Shown piece after piece: positions 1 to 8,058 of a stretch of DNA of 64,000 nt. The stretch lies in contig NZ_JABUAE010000003.1 in the NCBI RefSeq assembly GCF_013314535.1, positions 1-64,000 on the forward strand, written 5' to 3'. This stretch comes from Bacillus sp. Xin1. GTDB lineage: Bacteria > Bacillota > Bacilli > Bacillales > Bacillaceae_G. The position numbers and the translations under genes were made by a program. Under the pieces are notes generated by a model, which made no database searches, was not told the DNA's origin, and was given only the letters and a program-made list of their open reading frames with translations. Within the stretch, counting starts at the first letter, position 1, and each line of letters opens with the position of its first letter.

Positions 1-65
1 CTTGTTATGGATGCTCTTTTTTTATGATTACATAGCGAGGGTTAATTCTGAATAAAACGAAAGCT

Positions 66-215
66 CTATTTATTTTTACCGCAATTACACCCTTTTTTCT
101 TTACATACCCTTGGCGATATAGGTCTTGTGATGAGTGGTAATTGGAAGATTGTGAAGATGAAGTGTGGATATTTTTATTATTAGAATCTTTGTTAGAATT
201 GTACTCTTTATTCAT
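66..215 (-). CDS. Small Ser/Asn-rich protein with C-terminal CxC
   Basis: A 49-residue reading frame preceded on the minus strand by a near-perfect SD (GGAGGTGAT) a few bases before the ATG. The protein is hydrophilic, rich in Asn and Ser, and ends in a basic tail with Lys-Lys-Lys-Gly-Cys-Asn-Cys-Gly. No membrane segment or signal peptide is visible. I do not recognise the family. Small Ser/Asn-rich Bacillus proteins with terminal cysteines are often spore-associated, but that is only an inference here. The strong SD is the main support. Confidence 0.55.
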   Translation of the reverse strand: MNKEYNSNKDSNNKNIHTSSSQSSNYHSSQDLYRQGYVKKKGCNCGKNK

Positions 216-230
216 GATACCATCACCTCC

Positions 231-586
231 AGTTTAATATTTTGATATATAGATAGTATATGTGAAAATTCTAGTAATTGTTACGGTAGTTTAACGTTTA
301 TATTAATTGTAGTTAAACAATGAGCAAATAATGAGAATTTATTATAAGAGTGTCATTAATTGTAATTCCTATTATAATATTGAGGGAATAATAGGAATAT
401 TCTTGAAACCTAAAGCATTATGAATGATTTTGAAATGAGTAATGTTTAAAAAAAGATATGTATAATATAGTACTTCAATCTAGAGATTCAGCAGAAGGGT
501 AAAGGAAGTTACGTTGTGTTTAGCGTAGATACTTCAGGTAAATATAGAGTAATGAAAAAGATGAGTATATAAGATTTTTACAAAAC
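231..586. other. Intergenic stretch, possible mini-ORF
   Basis: There is no convincing gene. A TATAAT-like box lies at 461-466. An 18-codon GTG frame at 516-572, preceded by AAAGGAAG, ends just before a strong terminator at 587-622. This suggests a short transcript, coding or not, rather than empty DNA. Confidence 0.35.
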
Positions 587-622
587 AAAAAGATGTTTAT
601 GGAGTGGATAAACATCTTTTTT
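587..622 (+). terminator. Rho-independent terminator
   Basis: A 14-bp stem (AAAAAGATGTTTAT with ATAAACATCTTTTT), a 7-nt loop and a T-run. No annotated plus-strand gene ends here, so it implies a short upstream transcript. Confidence 0.75.
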
Positions 623-792
623 TGTCTCTTAACACTTATTTTTAAACTGTAAATTAAAGTAACGCGCAATATTGTTTTAATAGGATATTAAAACAATATA
701 TACTTAAATATTCTCTGATCAACTGCATAAAGAATAACTTTACGATTTGGATCTGTTTATCCACTTCAAGGATATCTCGCCTATTAATACTC

Positions 793-1398
793 CTAAAACT
801 GTTGTTGATAGTATGAAGGCTGCTGGGAATATGGTGCATGATACATTGTATCTCGGTTTTGATTATGGATGCAGTTTGCTGGAGGACCAATTACTGTAGT
901 TGATTGAATAGGGGATATTGTTTTCTTCCACTCTTGTTCATCGAGACAATAAGTATGAGACATTACATTTGATGGTGTCAGTCTTAAAATATCCGAACCA
1001 AATATAACTTCTGGTGTAGAAGCGTTAAAAATTGCTAATAAATGTGTATTGTCTACAGCGGCGATTTCATAATGCCACCAACCTTGGGGTACGTTGGCAA
1101 CTTGACCTGGTTTAATAGGAAGATTAAGAATTTGATTTGTAAATGGGTTAAGTAAGGAAACGACAGCTGCTCCTGAAATACAGTAAACTAGTTCAGCAGC
1201 ATTTTGATGTACATGAGGCTCTACGACATTACCGGTGCTTAGAAAAATATCTAATAAAGAAGTATTGTCTAATGTATTTAATTGTTTAATCCCAAGTACA
1301 TTTATATAATTTTCTCCATCCTTTTTAAAAAAATTACTCGTACTTAAATCATGAGTGAAACGGACAGAGGGGGATGTGTAATCTATATAAGAAGTCAT
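793..1398 (-). CDS. Single-domain cupin protein
   Basis: A 201-residue protein with one cupin barrel. Motif 1 has His62, His64 and Glu69. Motif 2 reads Gly-x5-Pro-x-Gly-x2-His with His109. These four residues form the usual metal site of oxalate decarboxylase-like and dioxygenase-like cupins. The C-terminal 40 residues are rich in Gln, Tyr and Pro and look disordered. No signal peptide is present. It is transcribed alone, with opposite-strand neighbours on the downstream side. The substrate cannot be told from sequence; oxalate decarboxylase is a common database name, but one cupin domain is half the size of OxdC-type enzymes. Confidence 0.8.
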   Translation of the reverse strand: MTSYIDYTSPSVRFTHDLSTSNFFKKDGENYINVLGIKQLNTLDNTSLLDIFLSTGNVVEPHVHQNAAELVYCISGAAVVSLLNPFTNQILNLPIKPGQVANVPQGWWHYEIAAVDNTHLLAIFNASTPEVIFGSDILRLTPSNVMSHTYCLDEQEWKKTISPIQSTTVIGPPANCIHNQNRDTMYHAPYSQQPSYYQQQF

Positions 1399-1661
1399 TT
1401 GTTGTTCCTGCCTTTCTGTTTTGAAATAGGATTAAGTATACGAATTAGGATATGAGTCTAGTTATTTTAGTGTGCAGTATTGATTGTACGTATTCGTTTG
1501 AAATGAAGTTTTTATGTCGATGTACATATAGTGGAAAAAATGTTTAATAAAGTAAAACATTAAACTATTTTCGTAAATCCATTCATACCTTTGAGTGATG
1601 TAACGTTTAAAGAGAAAAGGTATATTATTCTTACATCCAAATGATAAAGGAGTGAATGGTT

Positions 1662-1970
1662 ATGTCATATAGTGAAATGATTAGAAAAGAAGTCCTGAGC
1701 TGGGAAGGTGTTTCTGAAAAGCCACATCGCTTTGGTGGTATTGAATTAAATTATAAAAAGAAAGAGTTAGGTCATCTTCATGGTGACAAATTAGCCGACC
1801 TTCCATTTCAAAAATCAAAACGGGATGAATTAGTAAATAAAGGATTAGTACAACCGCATCATGTATTACCTGAGTCAGGATGGATCAGTTATCATATAAA
1901 AAGTGAAGAGGATATTCCGTTTCTCATTGAACTTTTTCGGATGCAGTATGATAGATTCGTAAAAAATTAG
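1662..1970 (+). CDS. DUF5519 (luciferase-domain) family protein
   Basis: A 102-residue cytosolic protein with the pattern seen in DUF5519 proteins: a Gly-His-Leu-His-Gly segment, Ala-Asp-Leu-Pro-Phe, then a Gly-Trp-Ile-Ser-Tyr strand and a final helix (Leu-Phe-Arg-Met-Gln-Tyr-Asp-Arg). The function is unknown; the luciferase label comes from distant similarity only. I chose the ATG at 1662 because the SD AAAGGAG at 1646-1652 is 9 nt away, whereas the in-frame ATG at 1656 is only 3 nt away. It is monocistronic, with a terminator directly after. Confidence 0.75.
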   Translation: MSYSEMIRKEVLSWEGVSEKPHRFGGIELNYKKKELGHLHGDKLADLPFQKSKRDELVNKGLVQPHHVLPESGWISYHIKSEEDIPFLIELFRMQYDRFVKN

Positions 1971-2001
1971 AGAAAAGTCGAGGTTGGTACTTCATTTACA
2001 A

Positions 2002-2034
2002 AATAACTAGGTATAAATGCCTAGTTATTTTTTT
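2002..2034 (+). terminator. Rho-independent terminator
   Basis: A perfect 10-bp stem (AATAACTAGG/CCTAGTTATT) with an 8-nt loop and a T-run, closing the DUF5519 gene. Confidence 0.9.
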
Positions 2035-2211
2035 ATGACAGAGGAATTCTGCTTATTTTTTGAGTCTAAAGTGTAAGAATAAATATGATACGTAAATACT
2101 TGAAATAAAAGAAAAAAACATTAGATTTATTACAATTCATGTTTGAATTGTATGTAAAAATTCAGTTAATATATGAAAAAATAGTATATTTACCAGGGGG
2201 ATGAGTTGTTT

Positions 2212-2715
2212 ATGAAAGAAGATATTAAGATTGGAAATGCAAAAATTAGTGATTTATCTAGCATAGTGGATATATACAATTCAACTATTTCAAGCAGAAT
2301 GGTAACTGCTGATACAGAACCTGTTACTGTTACGAGCAGGGAACAATGGTTTCATGAACATTCACCTTCTTTTAGACCTCTATGGGTAATAGAATCTCAA
2401 GGAGAGATATGCGGATGGGTTAGTTTCCAATCTTTTTACGGTCGACCTGCTTATAATGGAACAGCTGAAATAAGTATATACATTCATCCAATGCATAGAG
2501 GTAGGGGGATAGGTAAATATATCATACAAAAAGTGTTAGATACTTGTCCGAAGCTCAAGATTAAAACATTATTAGCATTCATATTTGCTCATAATAAAGC
2601 TAGTCTTCAGTTATTTTCATGTTTTGATTTTGAAAAGTGGGCGCATTTGCCTAACGTTGCAGAATTAGATGGAATAGAAAGGGATTTAATCATTCTTGGT
2701 AAAAGGATTTCTTGA
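2212..2715 (+). CDS. GNAT N-acetyltransferase (phosphinothricin acetyltransferase-like)
   Basis: A 167-residue GNAT protein. The acetyl-CoA binding motif A appears as Ile-His-Pro-Met-His-Arg-Gly-Arg-Gly-Ile-Gly-Lys, and the N-terminal half (Asp-Ile-Tyr-Asn-Ser-Thr, Thr-Val-Thr-Ser-Arg-Glu-Gln-Trp-Phe) matches the PAT/YncA subgroup that acetylates small amines such as phosphinothricin or methionine sulfoximine. The actual substrate is not known. The SD AGGGGG at 2195-2200 is 11 nt before the ATG at 2212; a TTG at 2206 is an alternative start. It is probably monocistronic, ending at the hairpin at 2811-2849. Confidence 0.8.
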   Translation: MKEDIKIGNAKISDLSSIVDIYNSTISSRMVTADTEPVTVTSREQWFHEHSPSFRPLWVIESQGEICGWVSFQSFYGRPAYNGTAEISIYIHPMHRGRGIGKYIIQKVLDTCPKLKIKTLLAFIFAHNKASLQLFSCFDFEKWAHLPNVAELDGIERDLIILGKRIS

Positions 2716-2810
2716 TATTTGAGTGAAATATTATAAAAGTAGTGTAACAAGTTCAGCAAAAACGAGAAATGATATTTTTAGATCAAAGTGAATAACCTGT
2801 ATTTTAATTT

Positions 2811-2849
2811 TAAAATAAACAAGTTAATTAACCTAGCTTGTTTATTTTA
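2811..2849 (+). terminator. Terminator after GNAT gene
   Basis: A 13-bp stem TAAAATAAACAAG/CTTGTTTATTTTA around a 13-nt loop. The T-rich right arm can act as the T-run. Confidence 0.65.
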
Positions 2850-2873
2850 GTTTAATATTATGCAATATTTCAT

Positions 2874-2885
2874 GCAAACGATTGC
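2874..2885. promoter_or_regulatory. LacI-family-type operator upstream of beta-amylase
   Basis: The sequence GCAAACGATTGC has inverted ends and a central CG, the shape of LacI/MalR-type operators. It lies just upstream of a TATAAT box at 2896-2901, where bound repressor could block the beta-amylase promoter. It matches the CcpA cre consensus poorly. Confidence 0.45.
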
Positions 2886-2953
2886 GTTTTTTGTTTATAA
2901 TGAAAACGGATACATGTTTTTTATAAATTTAAAAAGAGAAAAGGAGAAAAGAG

Positions 2954-4594
2954 ATGAAAAAACAGTTTCAATATTATTGTAGTGTCATTTTACCTGTCTT
3001 GATGTTATTTGTATCTCTATTCATTCCACAAGTAAGTTATGTGGCTGTAAATGGAAAAGGAATGAATCCGGATTATAAAGCTTACTTAATGGCACCATTA
3101 AAAAAGATTCCGGAAGTAACAAATTGGGAGACATTCGAAAATGATTTAAGATGGGCAAAACAAAATGGTTTTTATGCTATTACTGTTGATTTTTGGTGGG
3201 GAGATATGGAAAAAAACGGGGATCAGCAATTTGATTTTTCATACGCACAGCGTTTTGCTCAATCGGTAAGAAATGCAGGTATGAAAATGATACCTATTAT
3301 TTCTACGCATCAGTGTGGTGGAAATGTTGGAGATGATTGTAATACACCAATTCCTTCATGGGTTTGGAATCAAAAAAATGATGATAGTCTTTACTTTAAA
3401 TCTGAAACTGGAATCGTTAATAAAGAAACATTGAATCCACTTGCTTCAGATGTAATTCAAAAGGAATATGGTGAACTATATACAGCATTCGCAGCTGCTA
3501 TGAAACCTTATAAAGATGTAATTGCAAAGATATATTTATCTGGGGGGCCAGCTGGAGAGCTGAGATATCCTTCCTACACATCTGCTGATGGAAGCGGTTA
3601 TCCATCACGTGGAAAGTTTCAAGCATATACAGAATTTGCAAAGTCAAAATTCCGTTCCTGGATATTAAATAAATATGGTTCCTTAAATGAAGTGAACAAA
3701 GCGTGGAGTACAAAACTTACTTCCGTTTCAGAAATTTTACCACCAAGTGATGGGGAACTGTTTCTAAAGAATGGATATAATTCTGTATATGGAAAAGATT
3801 ATTTAGAATGGTATCAAGGTGTTTTAGAAAATCATACAAAATTAATTGGTGAATTGGCACACAATGCTTTTGATCCAAGTTTTCAAGTACCAATCGGCGC
3901 AAAGATTGCAGGAGTACATTGGCAATATAATAATCCAGTTATACCTCATGGAGCAGAAAGGCCAGCAGGCTATAATAATTATAGCCATTTACTCGATGCT
4001 TTCAAAAGTGCAAAGTTAGATGTAACATTTACTTGTTTAGAAATGACAGACAAAGGAAGTTATCCAGAATATTCAATGCCTAGAACATTAGTACAAGATA
4101 TTGCAACATTAGCTAATCAAAAGGGAATTGTACTAAATGGTGAAAATGCTTTAAGTATAGGAAATGAGGCTGAGTATAACAGAGTTGCAGAAATGACCTT
4201 TAATTATAATTTCTCTGGATTTACGTTACTTCGTTATCAAGATGTAATGTACAGCAATTCATTAATGGGAAGATTTAAGGATTTATTAGGTGTGACCCCT
4301 GTTATGCAAACGATTGTAGTGAAAAATGCTCCTACAACAATAGGAGATACTGTTTATATTACTGGGAATCGTGCGGAATTAGGAAGTTGGGACACGAAAC
4401 AATATCCAATTCAATTATATTATGATTCTCATAATAATGATTGGCGAGGAAATGTTGTATTGCCAGCTGAAAGAAATATAGAATTTAAAGCATTTATTAA
4501 AAGCAAAGATGGAACGGTCAAATCATGGCAAACAATACAACAAAGATGGAATCCGGTCCCACTGAAGACTACCTCTCACGTCAGTTGGTGGTAA
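2954..4594 (+). CDS. Secreted beta-amylase (GH14) with C-terminal starch-binding domain
   Basis: A 546-residue exo-enzyme that releases beta-maltose from non-reducing ends of starch. Residues 1-30 form a signal peptide; the mature start Ala-Val-Asn-Gly-Lys-Gly matches the known B. cereus enzyme. The GH14 barrel spans about 35-445, with catalytic acid Glu202 (in Gly-Pro-Ala-Gly-Glu-Leu-Arg) and base Glu397 (in Leu-Asn-Gly-Glu-Asn-Ala), equal to Glu172 and Glu367 of the mature protein. A CBM20 domain occupies about 448-546. The start has an AAGGAG SD. It is monocistronic, with a candidate LacI-type operator upstream and a terminator downstream. B. cereus literature names this gene spoII. Confidence 0.96.
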   Translation: MKKQFQYYCSVILPVLMLFVSLFIPQVSYVAVNGKGMNPDYKAYLMAPLKKIPEVTNWETFENDLRWAKQNGFYAITVDFWWGDMEKNGDQQFDFSYAQRFAQSVRNAGMKMIPIISTHQCGGNVGDDCNTPIPSWVWNQKNDDSLYFKSETGIVNKETLNPLASDVIQKEYGELYTAFAAAMKPYKDVIAKIYLSGGPAGELRYPSYTSADGSGYPSRGKFQAYTEFAKSKFRSWILNKYGSLNEVNKAWSTKLTSVSEILPPSDGELFLKNGYNSVYGKDYLEWYQGVLENHTKLIGELAHNAFDPSFQVPIGAKIAGVHWQYNNPVIPHGAERPAGYNNYSHLLDAFKSAKLDVTFTCLEMTDKGSYPEYSMPRTLVQDIATLANQKGIVLNGENALSIGNEAEYNRVAEMTFNYNFSGFTLLRYQDVMYSNSLMGRFKDLLGVTPVMQTIVVKNAPTTIGDTVYITGNRAELGSWDTKQYPIQLYYDSHNNDWRGNVVLPAERNIEFKAFIKSKDGTVKSWQTIQQRWNPVPLKTTSHVSWW

Positions 4595-4610
4595 TTATAT
4601 TATGTAAACA

Positions 4611-4646
4611 AAAAGATCCTTTATCAGATAGTAAAGGGATCTTTTT
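4611..4646 (+). terminator. Terminator after beta-amylase
   Basis: A 13-bp stem (AAAAGATCC.TTTA with TAAAGGGATCTTTT, one bulge) followed by T-run. Confidence 0.9.
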
Positions 4647-4677
4647 GTTTTTGAAGAAAAAATAAAATCTTCAAAGA

Positions 4678-4704
4678 TGTCACATTCTGCTTTCTTCATC
4701 CGTC
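4678..4704 (+). promoter_or_regulatory. ECF41-type promoter (TGTCACA-N16-CGTC)
   Basis: TGTCACA at 4678-4684 and CGTC at 4701-4704 are separated by 16 nt and sit 31 nt before the oxidoreductase start. This is the published target motif of ECF41 sigma factors, and an ECF41 gene is the second gene of this operon, so the site fits autoregulation. Confidence 0.8.
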
Positions 4705-4735
4705 TTGTGTGTAGAACAATAAGGAGGGAATTTGT

Positions 4736-6019
4736 ATGGAGAACTTTACTGTCGCAATTATAGGCGGGGGGCTTGCTGGATTAACAGCTTCGATTTATTT
4801 AGCTAGGGAAGGGAAAAAAGTGGTTGTATTAGAAAAATCAAATCGTTTTGGCGGAAGAGCAATGACTACGAATAAAAACGGCATTCTTATGAATCTTGGG
4901 GCACATGCTTTATATTGCGGAGGAGAAGCACTATCAACTTTTGAGGAACTTGGAATCAATATTCCAGGAGGTATACCTTCAACTACGGCGCATGGTATAT
5001 GGAAAAATGATGTGTATACAGTGCCGACAGATTTTCGATCAATTTTATCTACACCATTACTCTCATGGTCTGCTAAAATACAATTTTCTCATTTGATGCT
5101 AAAGCTAGGTAAATTAGATTTGAATACAATTCCGAAAATAAGTTTGAGTGTATGGGCAGAACAAGAAATTAAAGATCCCATGGTAAGAAATATGTTTTAT
5201 GCATTATGCCGGACAACAACCTACACATATGCTCCGACAATACAGCTAGCATCTTCCGTATTAAAACAAATACAACGATCAATGAAAGAAGGAGTTTTTT
5301 ATGTAGATGGTGGCTGGGAGACAATTATAAAAAAACTAAGAGATAAAGCTATGAATGCTGGAGTCCAATTTATGACTAATAAAAATGTAGTTGAAATTGA
5401 ACACTGTAATGATGTTCAAAGAATACGCTGTTCTGGTGATGAAATATTTGAAGTCTCTACGATTGTCATTACAATACCACCAAAAGAGGCTTGGAATATT
5501 GTAAAAGGTGCAAAAGATACAGCACTGCATATATGGAAAGAACAATCAGTACCAATTACAGTAGCCTCACTAGATCTTGCTTTAAGAAAATTACCTAATT
5601 CATTACATCAGTTTGCTTTAGGATTAGACCAACCTGTATTTTTTACGAATCAATCGAGAGCGGCTAAACTAAGCGGCGATGGAACTGTAGTAGTGGGATT
5701 GATAAAATATCATAATCCTACATTACAAGTTAGTAACTCTAATGACGATAAAATTATGTTAGAACATATAATGGATTTATTACATCCGAATTGGCAACAG
5801 GAATTAGTTGTAAAACAATATTTACCTAAAATAACGGTTGTTTATGATTTTCCTCATATTGGTCGTACTGAAAATCCAGGTCCTATTATTCCAGAAATGC
5901 CAGGGATATATGTGGCAGGAGATTGGGCTGGCCATGATGAATTATTAGCTGATGCTGCGGTTTCTAGTGGTAAACGAGCAGCACTACAAATTCTAGAACA
6001 AAGTAAAGTCATAAATTGA
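4736..6019 (+). CDS. FAD-dependent oxidoreductase (phytoene-desaturase/amine-oxidase type)
   Basis: A 427-residue flavoprotein. The N-terminal dinucleotide-binding motif Gly-Gly-Gly-Leu-Ala-Gly (10-15) with a Glu at the end of the second strand and a following Gly-Gly-Arg-Ala motif binds FAD. The C-terminal Gly-Ile-Tyr-Val-Ala-Gly-Asp-Trp segment closes the FAD site. No signal peptide. The substrate is unknown; no carotenoid genes are nearby. It is the first gene of a two-gene operon with the ECF41 sigma factor, starting 31 nt after the ECF41 promoter. Oxidoreductases are one of the classic partners of ECF41 factors, so it is the likely main output of the sigma factor. The SD is AAGGAGG. Confidence 0.88.
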   Translation: MENFTVAIIGGGLAGLTASIYLAREGKKVVVLEKSNRFGGRAMTTNKNGILMNLGAHALYCGGEALSTFEELGINIPGGIPSTTAHGIWKNDVYTVPTDFRSILSTPLLSWSAKIQFSHLMLKLGKLDLNTIPKISLSVWAEQEIKDPMVRNMFYALCRTTTYTYAPTIQLASSVLKQIQRSMKEGVFYVDGGWETIIKKLRDKAMNAGVQFMTNKNVVEIEHCNDVQRIRCSGDEIFEVSTIVITIPPKEAWNIVKGAKDTALHIWKEQSVPITVASLDLALRKLPNSLHQFALGLDQPVFFTNQSRAAKLSGDGTVVVGLIKYHNPTLQVSNSNDDKIMLEHIMDLLHPNWQQELVVKQYLPKITVVYDFPHIGRTENPGPIIPEMPGIYVAGDWAGHDELLADAAVSSGKRAALQILEQSKVIN

Positions 6020-6036
6020 AAGAGGGTCATGCGAGT

Positions 6037-6906
6037 GTGGAAACGGAACAATTGTATCAAGTATATAAACCTTTATTATTTTCTTTAGCCTACCGTATGC
6101 TTGGGAGTGTTATGGATGCTGAAGATATTGTTCATGATACATTTCTTTCATTAAGTAGGATAGAAGATTTAGAGTCTGTTGATAATGTAAAAGCTTATTT
6201 GTGTAAAATGGTTACAAATCGTTCAATCGATAAATTACGTTCAGCGGTCCATAAACGAAATGTTTATGTTGGTATGTGGTTACCGGAACCAGTTATTGAC
6301 GAGAGTGATGACCCCTCAATGACATATATAATGAAGGAGTCTATGTCTACAGCATATCTTTTATTATTGGAACAGTTATCTGAAGTTGAACGGGCTGTAT
6401 TTATATTACGAGAAGTTTTTGGTTACGATTATGATGAAATAGCATCAATCGTTGAAAAAAGTAGCGTGAATTGTCGTCAAATTTTTCACAGAGCTAGAAA
6501 GAGTATAGTAGATAAACCGAAAGCTTCAAAGTTAAGTACAAAGCAGATGGCCAAATATGTAGAACAATTCGTTGCTTCGATACAGCGAGGAGACGTGCAG
6601 GCAATGCTAGAAATTTTAAAAACAGATGCGATATTGAAGTCAGATGGTGGAGGGAAGGTTACAACGGCTCTTAAACCAATTTACACTTCTGAAAGAATTG
6701 TACGCTTATTCTTAGGAATTACTAAGAAGTTGCTAGAAGAACACTCCATCACATTTAAAATGGTAAATGGTGTTCCAGGTATTATTGTCAGTTTAAATAA
6801 TTGCGCTGTGTATGTAATTTCATTTGAATTTAAAGAGGAAAAAATATCATCTATTTATATGATGATGAATCCAGAGAAGCTTATGCATTTAAATCGGAAT
6901 GTATAG
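6037..6906 (+). CDS. ECF41-family RNA polymerase sigma factor with SnoaL-like extension
   Basis: A 289-residue ECF sigma factor. Sigma2 lies at about 5-72 and sigma4 at about 100-160. The hallmark motifs of group ECF41 are present: Trp-Leu-Pro-Glu-Pro (81-85) in the linker, Asp-Gly-Gly-Gly-Lys (203-207) and Asn-Pro-Glu-Lys-Leu (278-282) in the SnoaL-like C-terminal domain, which replaces an anti-sigma factor as internal control. I chose GTG 6037 because AGAGGG precedes it; a TTG at 6016 overlaps the upstream stop. Translational coupling to the oxidoreductase is likely (17-nt gap). It probably recognises the promoter at 4678-4704. Confidence 0.93.
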   Translation: METEQLYQVYKPLLFSLAYRMLGSVMDAEDIVHDTFLSLSRIEDLESVDNVKAYLCKMVTNRSIDKLRSAVHKRNVYVGMWLPEPVIDESDDPSMTYIMKESMSTAYLLLLEQLSEVERAVFILREVFGYDYDEIASIVEKSSVNCRQIFHRARKSIVDKPKASKLSTKQMAKYVEQFVASIQRGDVQAMLEILKTDAILKSDGGGKVTTALKPIYTSERIVRLFLGITKKLLEEHSITFKMVNGVPGIIVSLNNCAVYVISFEFKEEKISSIYMMMNPEKLMHLNRNV

Positions 6907-6912
6907 GATGGG

Positions 6913-6942
6913 AAAGACGCATTTTAAAAGAAATGCGTCTTT
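6913..6942. terminator. Bidirectional terminator
   Basis: A perfect 12-bp stem AAAGACGCATTT/AAATGCGTCTTT with a 6-nt loop between two converging genes. Confidence 0.85.
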
Positions 6943-6960
6943 CATTTAAAATCATGTGAA

Positions 6961-7119
6961 TTACTTCTCTAACATTTCAAGAGGAACATCTTTTTCACCT
7001 AATACCTCAAATTTGATTTCTCCGTCCTCTTCGTAAATACGTTTAATAATCGGTATAGTTATCATTTGCTTTTTATGCTGCTTACGTTTTCTAACAGCTT
7101 CTAAATTAATCACGTTCAT
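6961..7119 (-). CDS. Small basic hypothetical protein
   Basis: A 52-residue reading frame with the SD GAAAGGATG before the ATG, facing the ECF41 operon and sharing its terminator. The N-terminal half is basic (Arg-Lys-Arg-Lys-Gln-His-Lys-Lys) and the C-terminal half acidic (Glu-Glu-Asp-Gly-Glu, Gly-Glu-Lys-Asp-Val-Pro). No membrane segment. I do not recognise the family. SD, codon use and the shared terminator make it a credible gene. Confidence 0.6.
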   Translation of the reverse strand: MNVINLEAVRKRKQHKKQMITIPIIKRIYEEDGEIKFEVLGEKDVPLEMLEK

Positions 7120-7437
7120 GTTTAAAGCATCCTTTCCTATTTACAGTTATAAACAAAAGAAAATGCGTCCCAAAAGGGCGCTTCTTTAATGGAAAATACC
7201 GATTAAAAATGATTTTATAATTGCGTTTTGATTGTAAAATAATGTGAATGGAATAATTACACGTAGAAATTAACTTTACCAAAAAACGTAACAATATGCT
7301 ACAAAAAAATTCGATTCTTTGTCTTATAACAGGAAAAGCGGATTCATTTAGCATATAATGAAAGGTAGACAAACATAATCGAGTTTCTCATCAATTTTGA
7401 TCATTTATTAAATTTGCTTGGAAAGGCGATGAATAAA

Positions 7438-8019
7438 ATGCATCATATAGAATCATTGTTGCTAGAACTTGAAAAATACGGAAAAAACTATGATCGAACA
7501 AAAGAAAAACGAGAAGAAAGGTTGAGAAATATTTCTCGAGAAATGGGACAGTTTTTATCCATTTTAGTGAAAGGATGTAGCGCTCAAAAGATATTAGAAA
7601 TTGGGACATCGAATGGATACTCCACAATATGGCTTGCAAATGCTGTACAAGAAACAAATGGAGTCGTTACAACCGTGGAACTGTCTTCAGAACGTGTTGC
7701 AGAAGCGCTTGTGAATTTTCAAAAAGCCAATCTTAGGCACCGTATTGATATTCATAACCAGGAAGCTGGTGCATTTTTTGATGCACAAGTTAATCGGTCC
7801 TTTGACTTTATTTTCTTAGATTCAGAGCGTACGCAATACATGTGGTGGTGGGAAAATATAAAGCGTATATTAGAGCCTAAAGGATTTCTGGTAATTGATA
7901 ATGCAATTTCACATACAGAAGAGTTAGCGGAATTTATTCAGATGATTGAAGAAGATGAGACATTTGAAACTGTGTTACTAGCTTTTCAAAAAGGAGCGTT
8001 TGTAGCAAGAAAAAAATGA
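7438..8019 (+). CDS. Class I SAM-dependent O-methyltransferase
   Basis: A 193-residue methyltransferase. The SAM-binding motif I is Ile-Leu-Glu-Ile-Gly-Thr-Ser-Asn-Gly-Tyr-Ser, followed by an acidic Glu after strand 2 (Thr-Thr-Val-Glu-Leu-Ser) and the metal-site-like Phe-Ile-Phe-Leu-Asp-Ser-Glu segment of the COMT-type family. The acceptor is unknown. The ATG at 7438 is placed 8 nt after an SD resembling GAAAGGCGATGA; in-frame TTG 7414 and ATG 7429 are less likely. Only 39 nt separate it from the acyl-CoA synthetase gene, so the two probably form an operon. Confidence 0.82.
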   Translation: MHHIESLLLELEKYGKNYDRTKEKREERLRNISREMGQFLSILVKGCSAQKILEIGTSNGYSTIWLANAVQETNGVVTTVELSSERVAEALVNFQKANLRHRIDIHNQEAGAFFDAQVNRSFDFIFLDSERTQYMWWWENIKRILEPKGFLVIDNAISHTEELAEFIQMIEEDETFETVLLAFQKGAFVARKK

Positions 8020-8058
8020 AGAGATACAGTCATACTCAAAAAGGAGATTTCATAAAAA

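Noticed and set aside
2871-2890. Catabolite (CcpA cre) site upstream of beta-amylase
   Set aside because: Three positions of the core consensus do not fit; a LacI/MalR-type operator fits better.
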